A stretch of 41,192 nucleotides of DNA from Clostridium puniceum (lineage in GTDB: Bacteria > Bacillota > Clostridia > Clostridiales > Clostridiaceae), in assembly GCF_002006345.1 (NCBI RefSeq), contig NZ_LZZM01000196.1:1-41192 (forward strand), written 5' to 3'. Below the pieces are notes generated by a model, which did no database searches, was not told the DNA's origin, and was given only the letters and a program-made list of their open reading frames with translations. Made by a program: the position numbers and the translations under genes. Shown piece by piece: positions 24,836 through 32,931 of the stretch (position 1 is the first letter of the stretch; every line of letters starts with the position of its first letter).

Positions 24836-25210
24836 ATGATCTTAATATTTGGGGGAGCTTATAATGGAAAATTAGAATTTGTAAAAGAAAAATATAATAT
24901 AACTAATGAAGAAATATTTTTCTGTACAAATGAAGATTTGAATTTTAAGAAGAAAGTATTATGTGGACTACATATTTTTACAAAAGCTTGTGTTTTAAAC
25001 AATATTAATTCATTAGAGAATTTAGAAAATAATATAGATATTTTAAAAGATAAAATAATAGTTTGTGATGAAATAAATTCAGGAATTGTCCCAATGGATA
25101 AGTTAGATAGAGCTTGGAGAGAAGAAACCGGTCGTGCATTGCAACTTTTGTCAAAAAATTCTTCGTCAGTATATAGAATATTTTTTGGAATGCAGGAACA
25201 ACTAAAGTAG
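24836..25210 (+). CDS. Truncated CobU-like protein, 124 aa
   Basis: A short CobU homologue. The N terminus keeps the first strand and a ruined P-loop: ILIFGGAYNGKLEFV, where a working loop would read GGxxSGKS. The kinase middle region is compressed. The C-terminal half is well conserved: IIVCDEINSGIVPMDKLDRA, REETGRALQLLS, and VYRIFFGMQEQLK matching the normal CobU ending. It therefore keeps exactly the region that the preceding cobU lacks. The start follows TTGAGGTGAAAATTA, 17 bases after cobS. It may be a partner subunit, a cobinamide-binding regulator or a paralogue losing function; co-operation with 23524-24063 is inference. Confidence 0.75.
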   Translation: MILIFGGAYNGKLEFVKEKYNITNEEIFFCTNEDLNFKKKVLCGLHIFTKACVLNNINSLENLENNIDILKDKIIVCDEINSGIVPMDKLDRAWREETGRALQLLSKNSSSVYRIFFGMQEQLK

Positions 25211-25373
25211 TAATATTTAATTGTCTTGAAATTTAAATATTTATTGTCGCAGAGAATCCGAAAAGATATCAATTCTCAATTGAATAATAAAATGTGTTGT
25301 AAATACTTTAATCAAAATTTCAAAAACTAAATGTACACAAGTAAAGATTATTTTAGAAAGAGAGGTGCATTTA

Positions 25374-25418
25374 GTGATATATTTATTTTATAAATTTGTC
25401 ACTAGTAATAATTTATGA
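25374..25418 (+). CDS. Possible 14-codon leader peptide before cobC
   Basis: A GTG at 25374 with a good ribosome binding site (AGAGAGG, 8 bases upstream) opens 14 codons reading (M)IYLFYKFVTSSNNL. The TGA stop at 25416-25418 overlaps the cobC ATG at 25415. cobC has no good ribosome binding site of its own, so re-initiation after this short frame could drive it. Speculative; no known leader family. Confidence 0.3.
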   Translation: MIYLFYKFVTSNNL

Positions 25419-26014
25419 ATGAAATTAAATTATATTTAATAAGACATGGTAAGACTTATTGTAATGAAAAAAAATTATATTGTGGAAAAAGTGATGTTGA
25501 TCTAACTGAAAATGGCATAAAAGAATTAAAGGAAAGTCTTAAAAGGATTAAATATCCAAAGTGTGATTTTTATTTTACAAGTGGAGCTAAAAGAGCAAAT
25601 CAAACTTTGGAAATTATTTGCCCAGAAAATAAATATATTGGATTAGAAAAGTTTTTTGAATATGATTTTGGCGATTTTGAATTAAAATCATATGAAGAGT
25701 TAAAATTGCTAAAAGAATATATAGAATGGATTGATGATAAAGAAGAAAGGGTAAAATGTCCAAATGGAGAATGTAAAGCAGAGTTTAGGAAAAGAATTAT
25801 AGAAGGTTTTAAAGAACTTATAGAATATTTAACAAAAGAAAATATAAAAACGGCTTTAGGAGTAACTCATGGTGGAACTATAGGTATGATATTAGAAATG
25901 TTATATGATAATAAAAAGAAATTTTATGAGTGGCAGCCTAAAAATGGTGAAGGATATGAATTAACTATAAAAATAAAAGAAAATGGAAAATTTAAAATAG
26001 ATAAAGTAATTTAA
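25415..26014 (+). CDS. cobC: Alpha-ribazole phosphatase-like histidine phosphatase CobC
   Basis: A 199-residue histidine phosphatase superfamily protein. Its context in the lower-ligand genes points to removal of phosphate from alpha-ribazole-5'-phosphate or adenosylcobalamin phosphate. The catalytic motif LIRHGKTYCNEKKLYCG sits at about 7-23, the second histidine in VTHGGTIGMILE near residue 148. GAKRANQTLE and the YDFGDFELKSYEEL stretch are typical. The ATG at 25415 has no close ribosome binding site, and a second ATG follows at 25419. Distinguishing it from other phosphoglycerate-mutase-like phosphatases rests on context. Confidence 0.85.
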   Translation: MNEIKLYLIRHGKTYCNEKKLYCGKSDVDLTENGIKELKESLKRIKYPKCDFYFTSGAKRANQTLEIICPENKYIGLEKFFEYDFGDFELKSYEELKLLKEYIEWIDDKEERVKCPNGECKAEFRKRIIEGFKELIEYLTKENIKTALGVTHGGTIGMILEMLYDNKKKFYEWQPKNGEGYELTIKIKENGKFKIDKVI

Positions 26015-26026
26015 AGAATACGACAG

Positions 26027-26053
26027 ATTCTAATAACTTGTTATTATTAGAAT
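26027..26053. other. Hairpin between cobC and cbiB
   Basis: A perfect 10-bp stem ATTCTAATAA (26027-26036) with TTATTAGAAT (26044-26053) and loop CTTGTTA, with no T-run after it. It sits just before the cbiB ribosome binding site AAAAAGGAG, and may be an mRNA stability or processing element. Confidence 0.35.
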
Positions 26054-26073
26054 ATCCTAAAAAGGAGTAATAC

Positions 26074-27021
26074 ATGATTGAATTAACAATAGGATTTATT
26101 TTAGATATAATAATTGGAGACCCTAATAATCCTTTTCATCCTGTTAGAGGAATTGGATATATTGCAAATAAGCTTGAAAATATATTTAGAGACATTATAA
26201 AAAAGAATTTAAAACTGGCAGGATTTATAGTTTGGATATTTACAGTTGGATTAACTTTTATAATTACCTTTGGAATTGTTAAGGCAGCTAAAATTTTTAA
26301 TATTTATTTTGGTATTATTTTAGAAGGAATTTTAATATATTTTTGTATATCATCAAAAGGATTAGTTGTGGAGGGATATAAGGTAATTAAATTTTTAGTA
26401 AATGATGATTTAGATGGTGCTAGAAAGCAGTTATCATTTATTGTAGGGCGTGATACCGGAAGTTTAAATGAAGAAGGAATAGTGAAAGCAGTAGTTGAAA
26501 CTATAGCTGAAAATATGGCAGATGGAGTTGTAGCACCTTTATTTTATGCAGGAATTTTTGGTGCACCATTAGCTTTCGCATATAAAGCGGTTAATACATT
26601 AGATTCAATGTTCGGCTATAAGAATGATAAATACATGAATTTTGGATATTTTCCAGCTAAATTAGATGATGTTTTTAATTATATTCCAGCTAGAATAACA
26701 GGGATATTAATTGTACTAGCTTCCTGTGTATTAGGATATGATTATAAAAATAGTTTTAAGATTTATAAAAGAGATAGATATAATCACACGAGTCCTAATA
26801 GTGCACATCCAGAAGCAGCAATGTCTGGAGCTCTTGGGGTACAGCTTGGTGGAGCTAACTACTATTTTGGAAAGCTTATAGAAAAGCCTACAATAGGTGA
26901 TAAGATTAAAGAAATTGAAACAAATGATGTTAATAAAACAGTAAAAGTTCTTTATTTATCTTCATTTATGGGCTTCTTACTTGCATTAAGTTTTAGTCAA
27001 TTAATAAGAGTTTTATTTTAG
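26074..27021 (+). CDS. cbiB: Adenosylcobinamide-phosphate synthase CbiB
   Basis: A 315-residue membrane protein attaching aminopropanol (or its phosphate, made by CobD) to adenosylcobyric acid. Family motifs are IIIGDPNNPFHPVRGIGYIA near the N terminus, IVGRDTGSLNEEGIVKAVVE near residue 123, ENMADGVVAPLFYAGIFGAP near 147, YKAVNTLDSMFGYKN, and SPNSAHPEAAMSGALGVQLG near 250. Several hydrophobic segments are visible. The ribosome binding site AAAAAGGAG is good. The threonine-phosphate decarboxylase gene cobD follows, matching their consecutive steps. This gene is called cobD in some naming schemes. Confidence 0.95.
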   Translation: MIELTIGFILDIIIGDPNNPFHPVRGIGYIANKLENIFRDIIKKNLKLAGFIVWIFTVGLTFIITFGIVKAAKIFNIYFGIILEGILIYFCISSKGLVVEGYKVIKFLVNDDLDGARKQLSFIVGRDTGSLNEEGIVKAVVETIAENMADGVVAPLFYAGIFGAPLAFAYKAVNTLDSMFGYKNDKYMNFGYFPAKLDDVFNYIPARITGILIVLASCVLGYDYKNSFKIYKRDRYNHTSPNSAHPEAAMSGALGVQLGGANYYFGKLIEKPTIGDKIKEIETNDVNKTVKVLYLSSFMGFLLALSFSQLIRVLF

Positions 27022-27123
27022 AAAGCCGTAAGTGACAATTAAAATGTAGGTATAACTTTAATTGGTAATAGTAAAGTTAAGTTTTCACATAAATAAATGT
27101 TGCAATGGATAAGGAGGAAAGAT

Positions 27124-28209
27124 ATGGCGAGTTTTAGTCATGGTGGAAATGCAAAAGAAATAAGTAGAAGAAATAAAATAGAGTATGGTAAAATAATTGA
27201 TTTTTCTGCTAATATAAATCCTTTAGGAATGCCAAACAGTGTAAAGAAGACAATTATGCAAAATTTACATGAAGCAGAAAAATATCCAGATATAACTTAT
27301 TTTGAACTTAAATCTGCAATAAGTGAATTTGAAAATGTAAATATAAAGAATTTAATATTAGGAAATGGAGCGGCAGAAGTATTATTTAATGTAGTTAGAG
27401 GGATTAATCCTAGAAATTCATTCATATTAGCACCAACTTTTTCAGAATATGAGGAAGCAACAAAAGCTATAAATGGAAATATAATTTATTATAAATTAAA
27501 AGAAGAAAGTAAATTTTATATACAAGAAGATATTTTAGATTATATAAATACTGATTTAGATTTAATTTTTATTTGTAATCCTAATAATCCAACAGGAGTT
27601 ATAACCGAAAAAGGCTTATTAATTAAGATTCTGGATAAAGCAAAGAAAAATAAAGTTATAGTGTTAATAGATGAATCCTTTTTAGATTTTATAAAAGAAG
27701 ATTTATCAATGATTTCGTACATAAATGAATATAGAAATTTAATTATAATAAAATCGTTAACTAAATTTTTTGCAATTCCAGGTATAAGGATAGGATATGG
27801 AATATGTGCTAATATAAAATTAATAGAGAAGGTTGAAGGTATATCACCAGCTTGGAATATAAATATTTTTGCAGAAGTAGCTACAAAAGCTGGACTTAAG
27901 GATGAAAATTATATGAAAGAATCTGTAGAGTTCATAAATAATGAGAAAAAGTATTTATATATGGAATTAAAAAAAATAAATAAAATAGAAGTATATGAAC
28001 CAAGTGTAAATTTTATTTTGTTTAAAACTTTAATAGAATTAGATTTAAAAGAAGAGCTGTTAAAACATAATATATTAATAAGAAATTGTAGCAATTATAA
28101 TGGATTAGACAATAGATATTATAGAGTAGCAGTAAGGACTCATGAAGAAAATTCGATTTTAATAAAGAGTATAATGAATATATTTGAAGAATATGAAAAT
28201 AAAGAGTAA
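27124..28209 (+). CDS. cobD: L-threonine-O-3-phosphate decarboxylase CobD
   Basis: A 361-residue fold-type I PLP enzyme yielding (R)-1-amino-2-propanol phosphate, the nucleotide-loop linker of cobalamin. It is homologous to HisC but has CobD traits: the N-terminal FSHGGNAKEIS, then FSANINPLGMP, LGNGAAEVLFNV, FICNPNNPTGV, VLIDESFLDF, and the PLP lysine segment IKSLTKFFAIPGIRIGY near residue 218. The start at 27124 follows AAGGAGGAAAGAT; the longer frame from 27097 includes that ribosome binding site and is unlikely. The position next to cbiB supports CobD over HisC. Confidence 0.92.
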   Translation: MASFSHGGNAKEISRRNKIEYGKIIDFSANINPLGMPNSVKKTIMQNLHEAEKYPDITYFELKSAISEFENVNIKNLILGNGAAEVLFNVVRGINPRNSFILAPTFSEYEEATKAINGNIIYYKLKEESKFYIQEDILDYINTDLDLIFICNPNNPTGVITEKGLLIKILDKAKKNKVIVLIDESFLDFIKEDLSMISYINEYRNLIIIKSLTKFFAIPGIRIGYGICANIKLIEKVEGISPAWNINIFAEVATKAGLKDENYMKESVEFINNEKKYLYMELKKINKIEVYEPSVNFILFKTLIELDLKEELLKHNILIRNCSNYNGLDNRYYRVAVRTHEENSILIKSIMNIFEEYENKE

Positions 28210-28327
28210 TATAAAAATATATAGTTTAAGTCTTATAATTAATATTGTATGTAGCAAAATTTAAAATTGAATACTAATTAAGAGAATCATGGTTCAAAGA
28301 ATATTAAAAGATGAAGGAAGTTGAAAA

Positions 28328-28990
28328 ATGAGTAGAGGAAAAGTTGTGGTTTCATTTAGTGGGGGCAAAGATAGTATGCTATCTTTGCAAAGAATGATTA
28401 AAAAGGAATATGATGTAATTGGATTATTAGTTACTTTTGATAATCAAAACGACTCATGTTTTCATAGAATACCAAAGGAAATTTTAAAAGAAGTTTCAAA
28501 AAGTTTAGAAATTCCAATGATTGAGGTTGATTGCAGTGATGGAAAGGTCTATGAAGAGGAATTTGAAAAAGCATTAATTATAGCTAAAGAAAAAGGTGCT
28601 GAAATTTGTGTTTTTGGGGATATAGATATAGAAAATCATAAAAAATGGTGTATTGATAGATGTAATGCAGCAAGTCTTAAAGGAGAATTTCCTTTATGGC
28701 AGGAAAATAGAGAAGAGTTGACAAATGAATTTATAGATTATGGATTTAAAGCTATAATTAAAAAGGTAAATTTAAATTCATTAGGAGCAGAATTTTTAGG
28801 TAAAGAATTAATTAAAGAAGTTGTTTCTGAAATAAAAAGTTTAGGGTGTGATCCAAGCGGTGAAAATGGAGAATACCACACTTTAGTTTTTGATGGTCCT
28901 ATATTTAAAAATGAAGTTAAATTTAATAAATTTAGCAGAGAGATAATTGGGAATTTTGGATATTTAACAATTGATAATTCAAATGTATAA
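28328..28990 (+). CDS. Dph6-like PP-loop ATPase (ATP_bind_4 / MJ0570-related)
   Basis: A 220-residue protein of the adenine nucleotide alpha-hydrolase fold related to diphthine-ammonia ligase. The PP-loop is VSFSGGKDSMLSLQRM (about 8-23). The C-terminal half has GFKAIIKKVNLNSLGAEFLG and the family-typical CDPSGENGEYHTLVFDGPIF near residue 177. Eukaryotic and archaeal Dph6 activates a carboxylate with ATP and amidates it with ammonia on elongation factor 2. Bacteria lack that substrate, so the role here is unknown. It lies between cobD and cobQ, in a pathway with several carboxylate-to-amide steps, which suggests a corrinoid-related amidation or salvage reaction. Family secure, function open. 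Confidence 0.82.
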   Translation: MSRGKVVVSFSGGKDSMLSLQRMIKKEYDVIGLLVTFDNQNDSCFHRIPKEILKEVSKSLEIPMIEVDCSDGKVYEEEFEKALIIAKEKGAEICVFGDIDIENHKKWCIDRCNAASLKGEFPLWQENREELTNEFIDYGFKAIIKKVNLNSLGAEFLGKELIKEVVSEIKSLGCDPSGENGEYHTLVFDGPIFKNEVKFNKFSREIIGNFGYLTIDNSNV

Positions 28991-29129
28991 TTCTCAATTA
29001 TAGTTTGTAAACTTAGTTTTAGAATATATATAACAAAAATTGTTAGAAACTGTTAATTGGATAATACATAATATTTAATTTAACTTTAATACTTGAGCAT
29101 TCAAATTAAAGTTGATAGGGGGATAATAA

Positions 29130-30629
29130 ATGAATAAGAAGAGTATAATGTTTTTGGGGACAGCATCTTCTGTTGGAAAAAGTACTCTAGTAACAGCTTT
29201 ATGCAGATATTTGAAAAAACGAGGATTAAATGTAGCTCCTTTTAAAGCTTTAAATATTTCGCTAAATTCTTATGTTACAAAAGATGGCTTAGAGATGGGG
29301 CGAGCACAAGTTGTTCAAGCAGAATCTTGTGGAATAGAACCAGAAGCATTAATGAATCCTGTGTTATTAAAACCTAGTGGAGATTATACACAAGTAATAG
29401 TAAATGGAAAAATTTATTGTAATATTGAGCCTTATAAATATAAAGAATTAAACAAGGAATTAAAAATAAAAGTAAAGAAAGCTTACGATAAGTTAAGTAA
29501 AAAGTATGAAATTATTGTTTTAGAGGGGTCAGGAAGTTGTGCTGAAATTAATTTAAGAGACAGTGATATTTCAAATATGTCTATGGCAGAAGCTTCAAAT
29601 TCACCTGTTATTTTAGTTTCAGATATTGATAGAGGCGGGGTTTTTGCGTCTATTGTTGGAACAATTTCTTTATTATCAGAAGAAGAAAGAAAGAGAGTTA
29701 AAGGTGTAATTGTAAACAAGTTTAGAGGGAATGTAGATTTTTTTAAACCTGCGATAAAGCAGTTAGAGGATATTATAAAGATCCCTGTTCTTGGAGTTAT
29801 GCCTTATGAGAAATTTGACATTGAAGATGAAGATAGTGTAACTGAAAGGATTAAGAATAAAGAGGAAGAGGGAACTTTAGATATAGCTATCATTAGGCTT
29901 TCCCATATGTCAAATTTTACTGACTTTAACGTTTTAGAAAGGGTGAAAGGTGTTACTGTTAGATATGTTACAGAACCTAATGAATTAAACAATCCAAATT
30001 TAATTATAATTCCAGGTACAAAAAATACAATTGAAGATTTAAGATATATAAAAGAAAATAAGTTATTTGATAAAATAAAGGAATTGAAGGAAAGTGGAAC
30101 CATAATATTTGGAATATGCGGTGGGTATCAAATGCTTGGAACTTTAGTTTTAGACAAATTAGGGGTAGAGGGGAATATTTCTCAAGAAGATGGTTTTGGT
30201 TTTCTTGATATAAAAACAAGATTTAATGAAAGAAAGATTACAAAGCAGACAAATGGTAAAATCTTATGTGATCTTAAATCAGTAAAATCTATAGAAGGAA
30301 ATACTATAAGTGGTTATGAAATTCATAACGGTATAAGTAAGGTTGGAAAGAACGCGATTCCATTTATAAAAGACTGTGATGAAAATGTTGTAGGAGTATG
30401 TGATAAGGAAAAAGTGGTGGTAGGAACTTATCTTCATGGTATATTTGATTCAGAAGAGTTTGTAAGTTTATTTATAAAAGCGCTTAAGGAAAATAATAAT
30501 ATAATGATATTTGAGGATGATGTTATTGAAAAAGTAAATGAATATAAAAATAATGAATATGATAAGTTGGCTAAGCTTTTTGAAGAAAATATAGATGTAA
30601 ATAAACTTATGGAGATAATAAAAATTTAA
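29130..30629 (+). CDS. cobQ: Cobyric acid synthase CbiP/CobQ
   Basis: A 499-residue glutamine-dependent amidotransferase adding four amide groups to adenosylcobyrinic acid a,c-diamide. The N-terminal dethiobiotin-synthetase-like domain has the P-loop [19 protein letters not shown] (about 8-26) and [40 protein letters not shown] lies near residue 130. The C-terminal glutaminase domain has the nucleophile in [11 protein letters not shown] near residue 330 and the catalytic histidine in GTYLHGIFD near residue 435. LNS replaces the NxxxNSYV-type spacing only slightly, so activity is expected. The ribosome binding site is ATAGGGGG. Two unknown genes follow within 18 and about 150 bases. Confidence 0.96.
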   Translation: MNKKSIMFLGTASSVGKSTLVTALCRYLKKRGLNVAPFKALNISLNSYVTKDGLEMGRAQVVQAESCGIEPEALMNPVLLKPSGDYTQVIVNGKIYCNIEPYKYKELNKELKIKVKKAYDKLSKKYEIIVLEGSGSCAEINLRDSDISNMSMAEASNSPVILVSDIDRGGVFASIVGTISLLSEEERKRVKGVIVNKFRGNVDFFKPAIKQLEDIIKIPVLGVMPYEKFDIEDEDSVTERIKNKEEEGTLDIAIIRLSHMSNFTDFNVLERVKGVTVRYVTEPNELNNPNLIIIPGTKNTIEDLRYIKENKLFDKIKELKESGTIIFGICGGYQMLGTLVLDKLGVEGNISQEDGFGFLDIKTRFNERKITKQTNGKILCDLKSVKSIEGNTISGYEIHNGISKVGKNAIPFIKDCDENVVGVCDKEKVVVGTYLHGIFDSEEFVSLFIKALKENNNIMIFEDDVIEKVNEYKNNEYDKLAKLFEENIDVNKLMEIIKI

Positions 30630-30646
30630 ATTAGGGGTGGGGCTGA

Positions 30647-31162
30647 GTGTTAACAGCTACAGAAGAACGATTATTAAAGTATATAGAGGATTGTGCGAGA
30701 AAAAATGTAGAGGGAAAAAGTTTTTATAAGATGACAGATATATTAGAACACGCATTTTGGATATCAGAAGAAAAAGCATATGAAGTTTTAAAGAATATAA
30801 TTTCTAGAAAACATATAGGAAATTCTAAAAATGAAGTTATAAATGAATATATTGACATGTTAAAAAAAGGATATGGATCAATTCAAGAACAAGTCGATGT
30901 ATTTGGAGGAGATAAATTTTCAAGCATAGTATATACTGCTGAAAAGAGATTGAAGAAATATGAAGGTGGAACATTTTTGGATGTTCTTAGAGAAGTTTAT
31001 AAAATTTCAGATGAAGATATGCCTAAAATAATAAAAAAATATTTGGGATTTTTAAATTCTGCATCATTTATATTTAGATTAGAGAAAGATACATTTCATA
31101 AATTTTTACAATCAGATTTGGAAGAATTAGACAAACAATTTGATAGATTTGTAAAGTTATAG
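30647..31162 (+). CDS. Unknown protein, first of a tandem pair, 171 aa
   Basis: I do not recognise this family. It is a soluble, charged, mostly helical-looking protein without signal peptide, membrane helix or cysteine cluster. Segments shared with the next gene are YKMTDILEHAFWISEEKAYE (about 26-45), KGYGSIQEQVDVFGG (about 72-86), FLDVLREVYKISDEDMP (about 110-126) and DTFHKFLQSDLEELDKQ (about 150-166). The start is GTG at 30647 with AGGGGTGGGG upstream, 18 bases after cobQ. It is therefore probably transcribed with the cobalamin genes. The ISEEKAYE part could be a helix-turn-helix-like helical pair, but this is only a guess. Confidence 0.8.
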   Translation: MLTATEERLLKYIEDCARKNVEGKSFYKMTDILEHAFWISEEKAYEVLKNIISRKHIGNSKNEVINEYIDMLKKGYGSIQEQVDVFGGDKFSSIVYTAEKRLKKYEGGTFLDVLREVYKISDEDMPKIIKKYLGFLNSASFIFRLEKDTFHKFLQSDLEELDKQFDRFVKL

Positions 31163-31309
31163 AGATAATGTAGGGAGTACATTAATAGGGATTTGTTTTT
31201 CTTTATAAAGTATTTATTATATCTAAAGAAAATTAATTTTATTCAAAGCACATAAAAAATAAAAGCTGATATATTATGATTTGTGTGTATACAAAGGAGA
31301 GAGTTTATT

Positions 31310-31819
31310 ATGGCATTAAATAATCAAGAATTATTAGAATATATTGAAAAGCGTGCAAAATATAATGTCAAGGATAAAAAGTTTTTTAGAAATACAGATA
31401 TATTAAAAGAGGCGTTTTTAATATCAGAAGAAAGAGCATATGAAATATTGAAAGATATTATGATTAGAAAAAATATTAAAAATACCAAGGAAGCTATTAT
31501 AGATGAATATTTATATATGTTGGGAAATGGATATGCTTCCTTAAAGGAACAATTCGAATTATTTGGCGGGCATAAATTGCCAGCGATAAAAAAAGAAGCA
31601 GAGCTAAGATTTAAAAACTTTAATAAAGGATCAATTATAGATGTTTTTAAAGAAGTTTACCATATAGACGATGAAGATATTCCTGATATGCTTGTAAAAT
31701 ATATGAATTCGATGCAAGCAACAGAATTTATATTTAAGGCAAATATAGATACTTTTAATAAATTTTTGGAAGATAATTTTGAAGAATTAGATAAACAAGC
31801 TAAGAGATATGATCTTTAG
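31310..31819 (+). CDS. Unknown protein, second of a tandem pair, 169 aa
   Basis: A paralogue of 30647-31162, alignable end to end without large gaps: LLEYIEKRAKYNVKDKKFF, then RNTDILKEAFLISEERAYE, NGYASLKEQFELFGG, DVFKEVYHIDDEDIP, and DTFNKFLEDNFEELDKQ. The conserved acidic-helical blocks suggest a common fold and role, with divergence elsewhere. The start at 31310 follows AAAGGAGAGAGTTTATT; the longer frame from 31283 runs through that ribosome binding site. The 9 bases AGGAGAGAG there are fully complementary to the pyrimidine tract of the candidate sRNA at 1883. A bidirectional terminator closes the unit. Confidence 0.82.
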   Translation: MALNNQELLEYIEKRAKYNVKDKKFFRNTDILKEAFLISEERAYEILKDIMIRKNIKNTKEAIIDEYLYMLGNGYASLKEQFELFGGHKLPAIKKEAELRFKNFNKGSIIDVFKEVYHIDDEDIPDMLVKYMNSMQATEFIFKANIDTFNKFLEDNFEELDKQAKRYDL

Positions 31820-31827
31820 AAATGAAA

Positions 31828-31863
31828 AAATCCCAAATCCTCATTGGATGTTTTGGGATTTTT
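31828..31863. terminator. Bidirectional terminator
   Basis: A 10-bp stem AAATCCCAAA (31828-31837) with TTTGGGATTT (31852-31861), an inner TCC/GGA pairing, and T-runs on both sides. It serves the tandem unknown genes (plus) and the receiver-HPt locus (minus), whose stop is at 31866. Confidence 0.85.
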
Positions 31864-31865
31864 GT

Positions 31866-32931
31866 TTAAGAGTTATTATTAACATCTAAACTGTATTTAA
31901 AAGTTGAAATTCCTTCATAAGCATTGTCATAATCAAAAATATTTATAAAGGATTTTACTTCGTTTAAAGTTGATATTTGAGATTCTGATAAGTCATAATG
32001 TAATAAATGATTTAAGGATTCATTTATGGCATCTAAATCAAAATTATCAATTGCTTCAGCAGTAGATTTTGCTAAAGTATATAAATCTTCAGCAGTAAAA
32101 ATTTTATTTTTTCCTTAATAACTAAAGCTTCTTTTGGAAGCACTATTTTTATATTATTCAGTAATTCGTCATAGGAACTAAGTAGTGAATCAACATTTTC
32201 TAATATAAAAATTAAATCATTATTAGTACCAGCTATTTCATGACGCTTAGATAATTGAGCTAACTTTGTGTCACCAATCAATGTGGCAACAGTTTTCAAA
32301 GCATGAAGTTTTATTGTATAATTTATAATATCTCTTTTATTTACCAACTCTTTTATTAAGCAAATTTTTTCTTGCCATCATGATAAGCAACTGAAAGCAA
32401 TGAAAGATAATTATCTAAACTGCCACAACAATTTTGAATTGTCTTTTTTGTATCTACGTTTTTTATTTTCATTTCACTAAATTCTTTTATATCATAACTG
32501 ATAGAGTTTGATTCAATAATATATTTTCTTGGCAAATATGTACGAAGATAGTTATTTAATTTTGAAATATCAATTGGTTTTTCTAAAAAATCATTGAAGC
32601 CATTTTTTATATAAATTGAGTAGACATTTGGAGTTATGCTTGCCGATAAAGCAATTATAACCACATTTTTGAAATATTCACCATTCATTTTTCTGATTTT
32701 TTGAGTAGTTTCTATTCCGTCCATATAAGGCATCATATGATCCATAAATATAATGTCATATCTGTGGGAATTAAGTAAAGTTAGACATTCCTTACCACTT
32801 TTAGCTGTATTGACATCCATGCCATAAGTTTTCATTAAATCTTCTTCAATCTTTAGTGTTACATTGCTATCATCAACTATTAATATTTTAGCCTTTTCGG
32901 CAATAAAAGGTTTAATATTATCTTCACTCAT
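31866..32931 (-). pseudogene. Receiver-HPt signalling protein, two frameshifts
   Basis: Reading the minus strand from ATG 32931, a receiver domain (about 13-130) has ILIVDDSNVTLKIEE, the phospho-acceptor in IIFMDHMMPYMDG, and LEKPID. An HPt domain follows (NCCGSLDNYLSLLSVAYHDG, then IKLHALKTVATLIG with the phospho-histidine), and then a helical tail ending FKYSLDVNNNS at 31866. The frame breaks at the six-T runs 32365-32370 and 32107-32112 (A runs on the coding strand), each one base short. Adding one A to each gives a continuous 355-codon gene. The stop of the HD-GYP gene overlaps its start. It looks like the C-terminal part of a hybrid phosphorelay; probably non-functional if the sequence is right. 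Confidence 0.8.
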
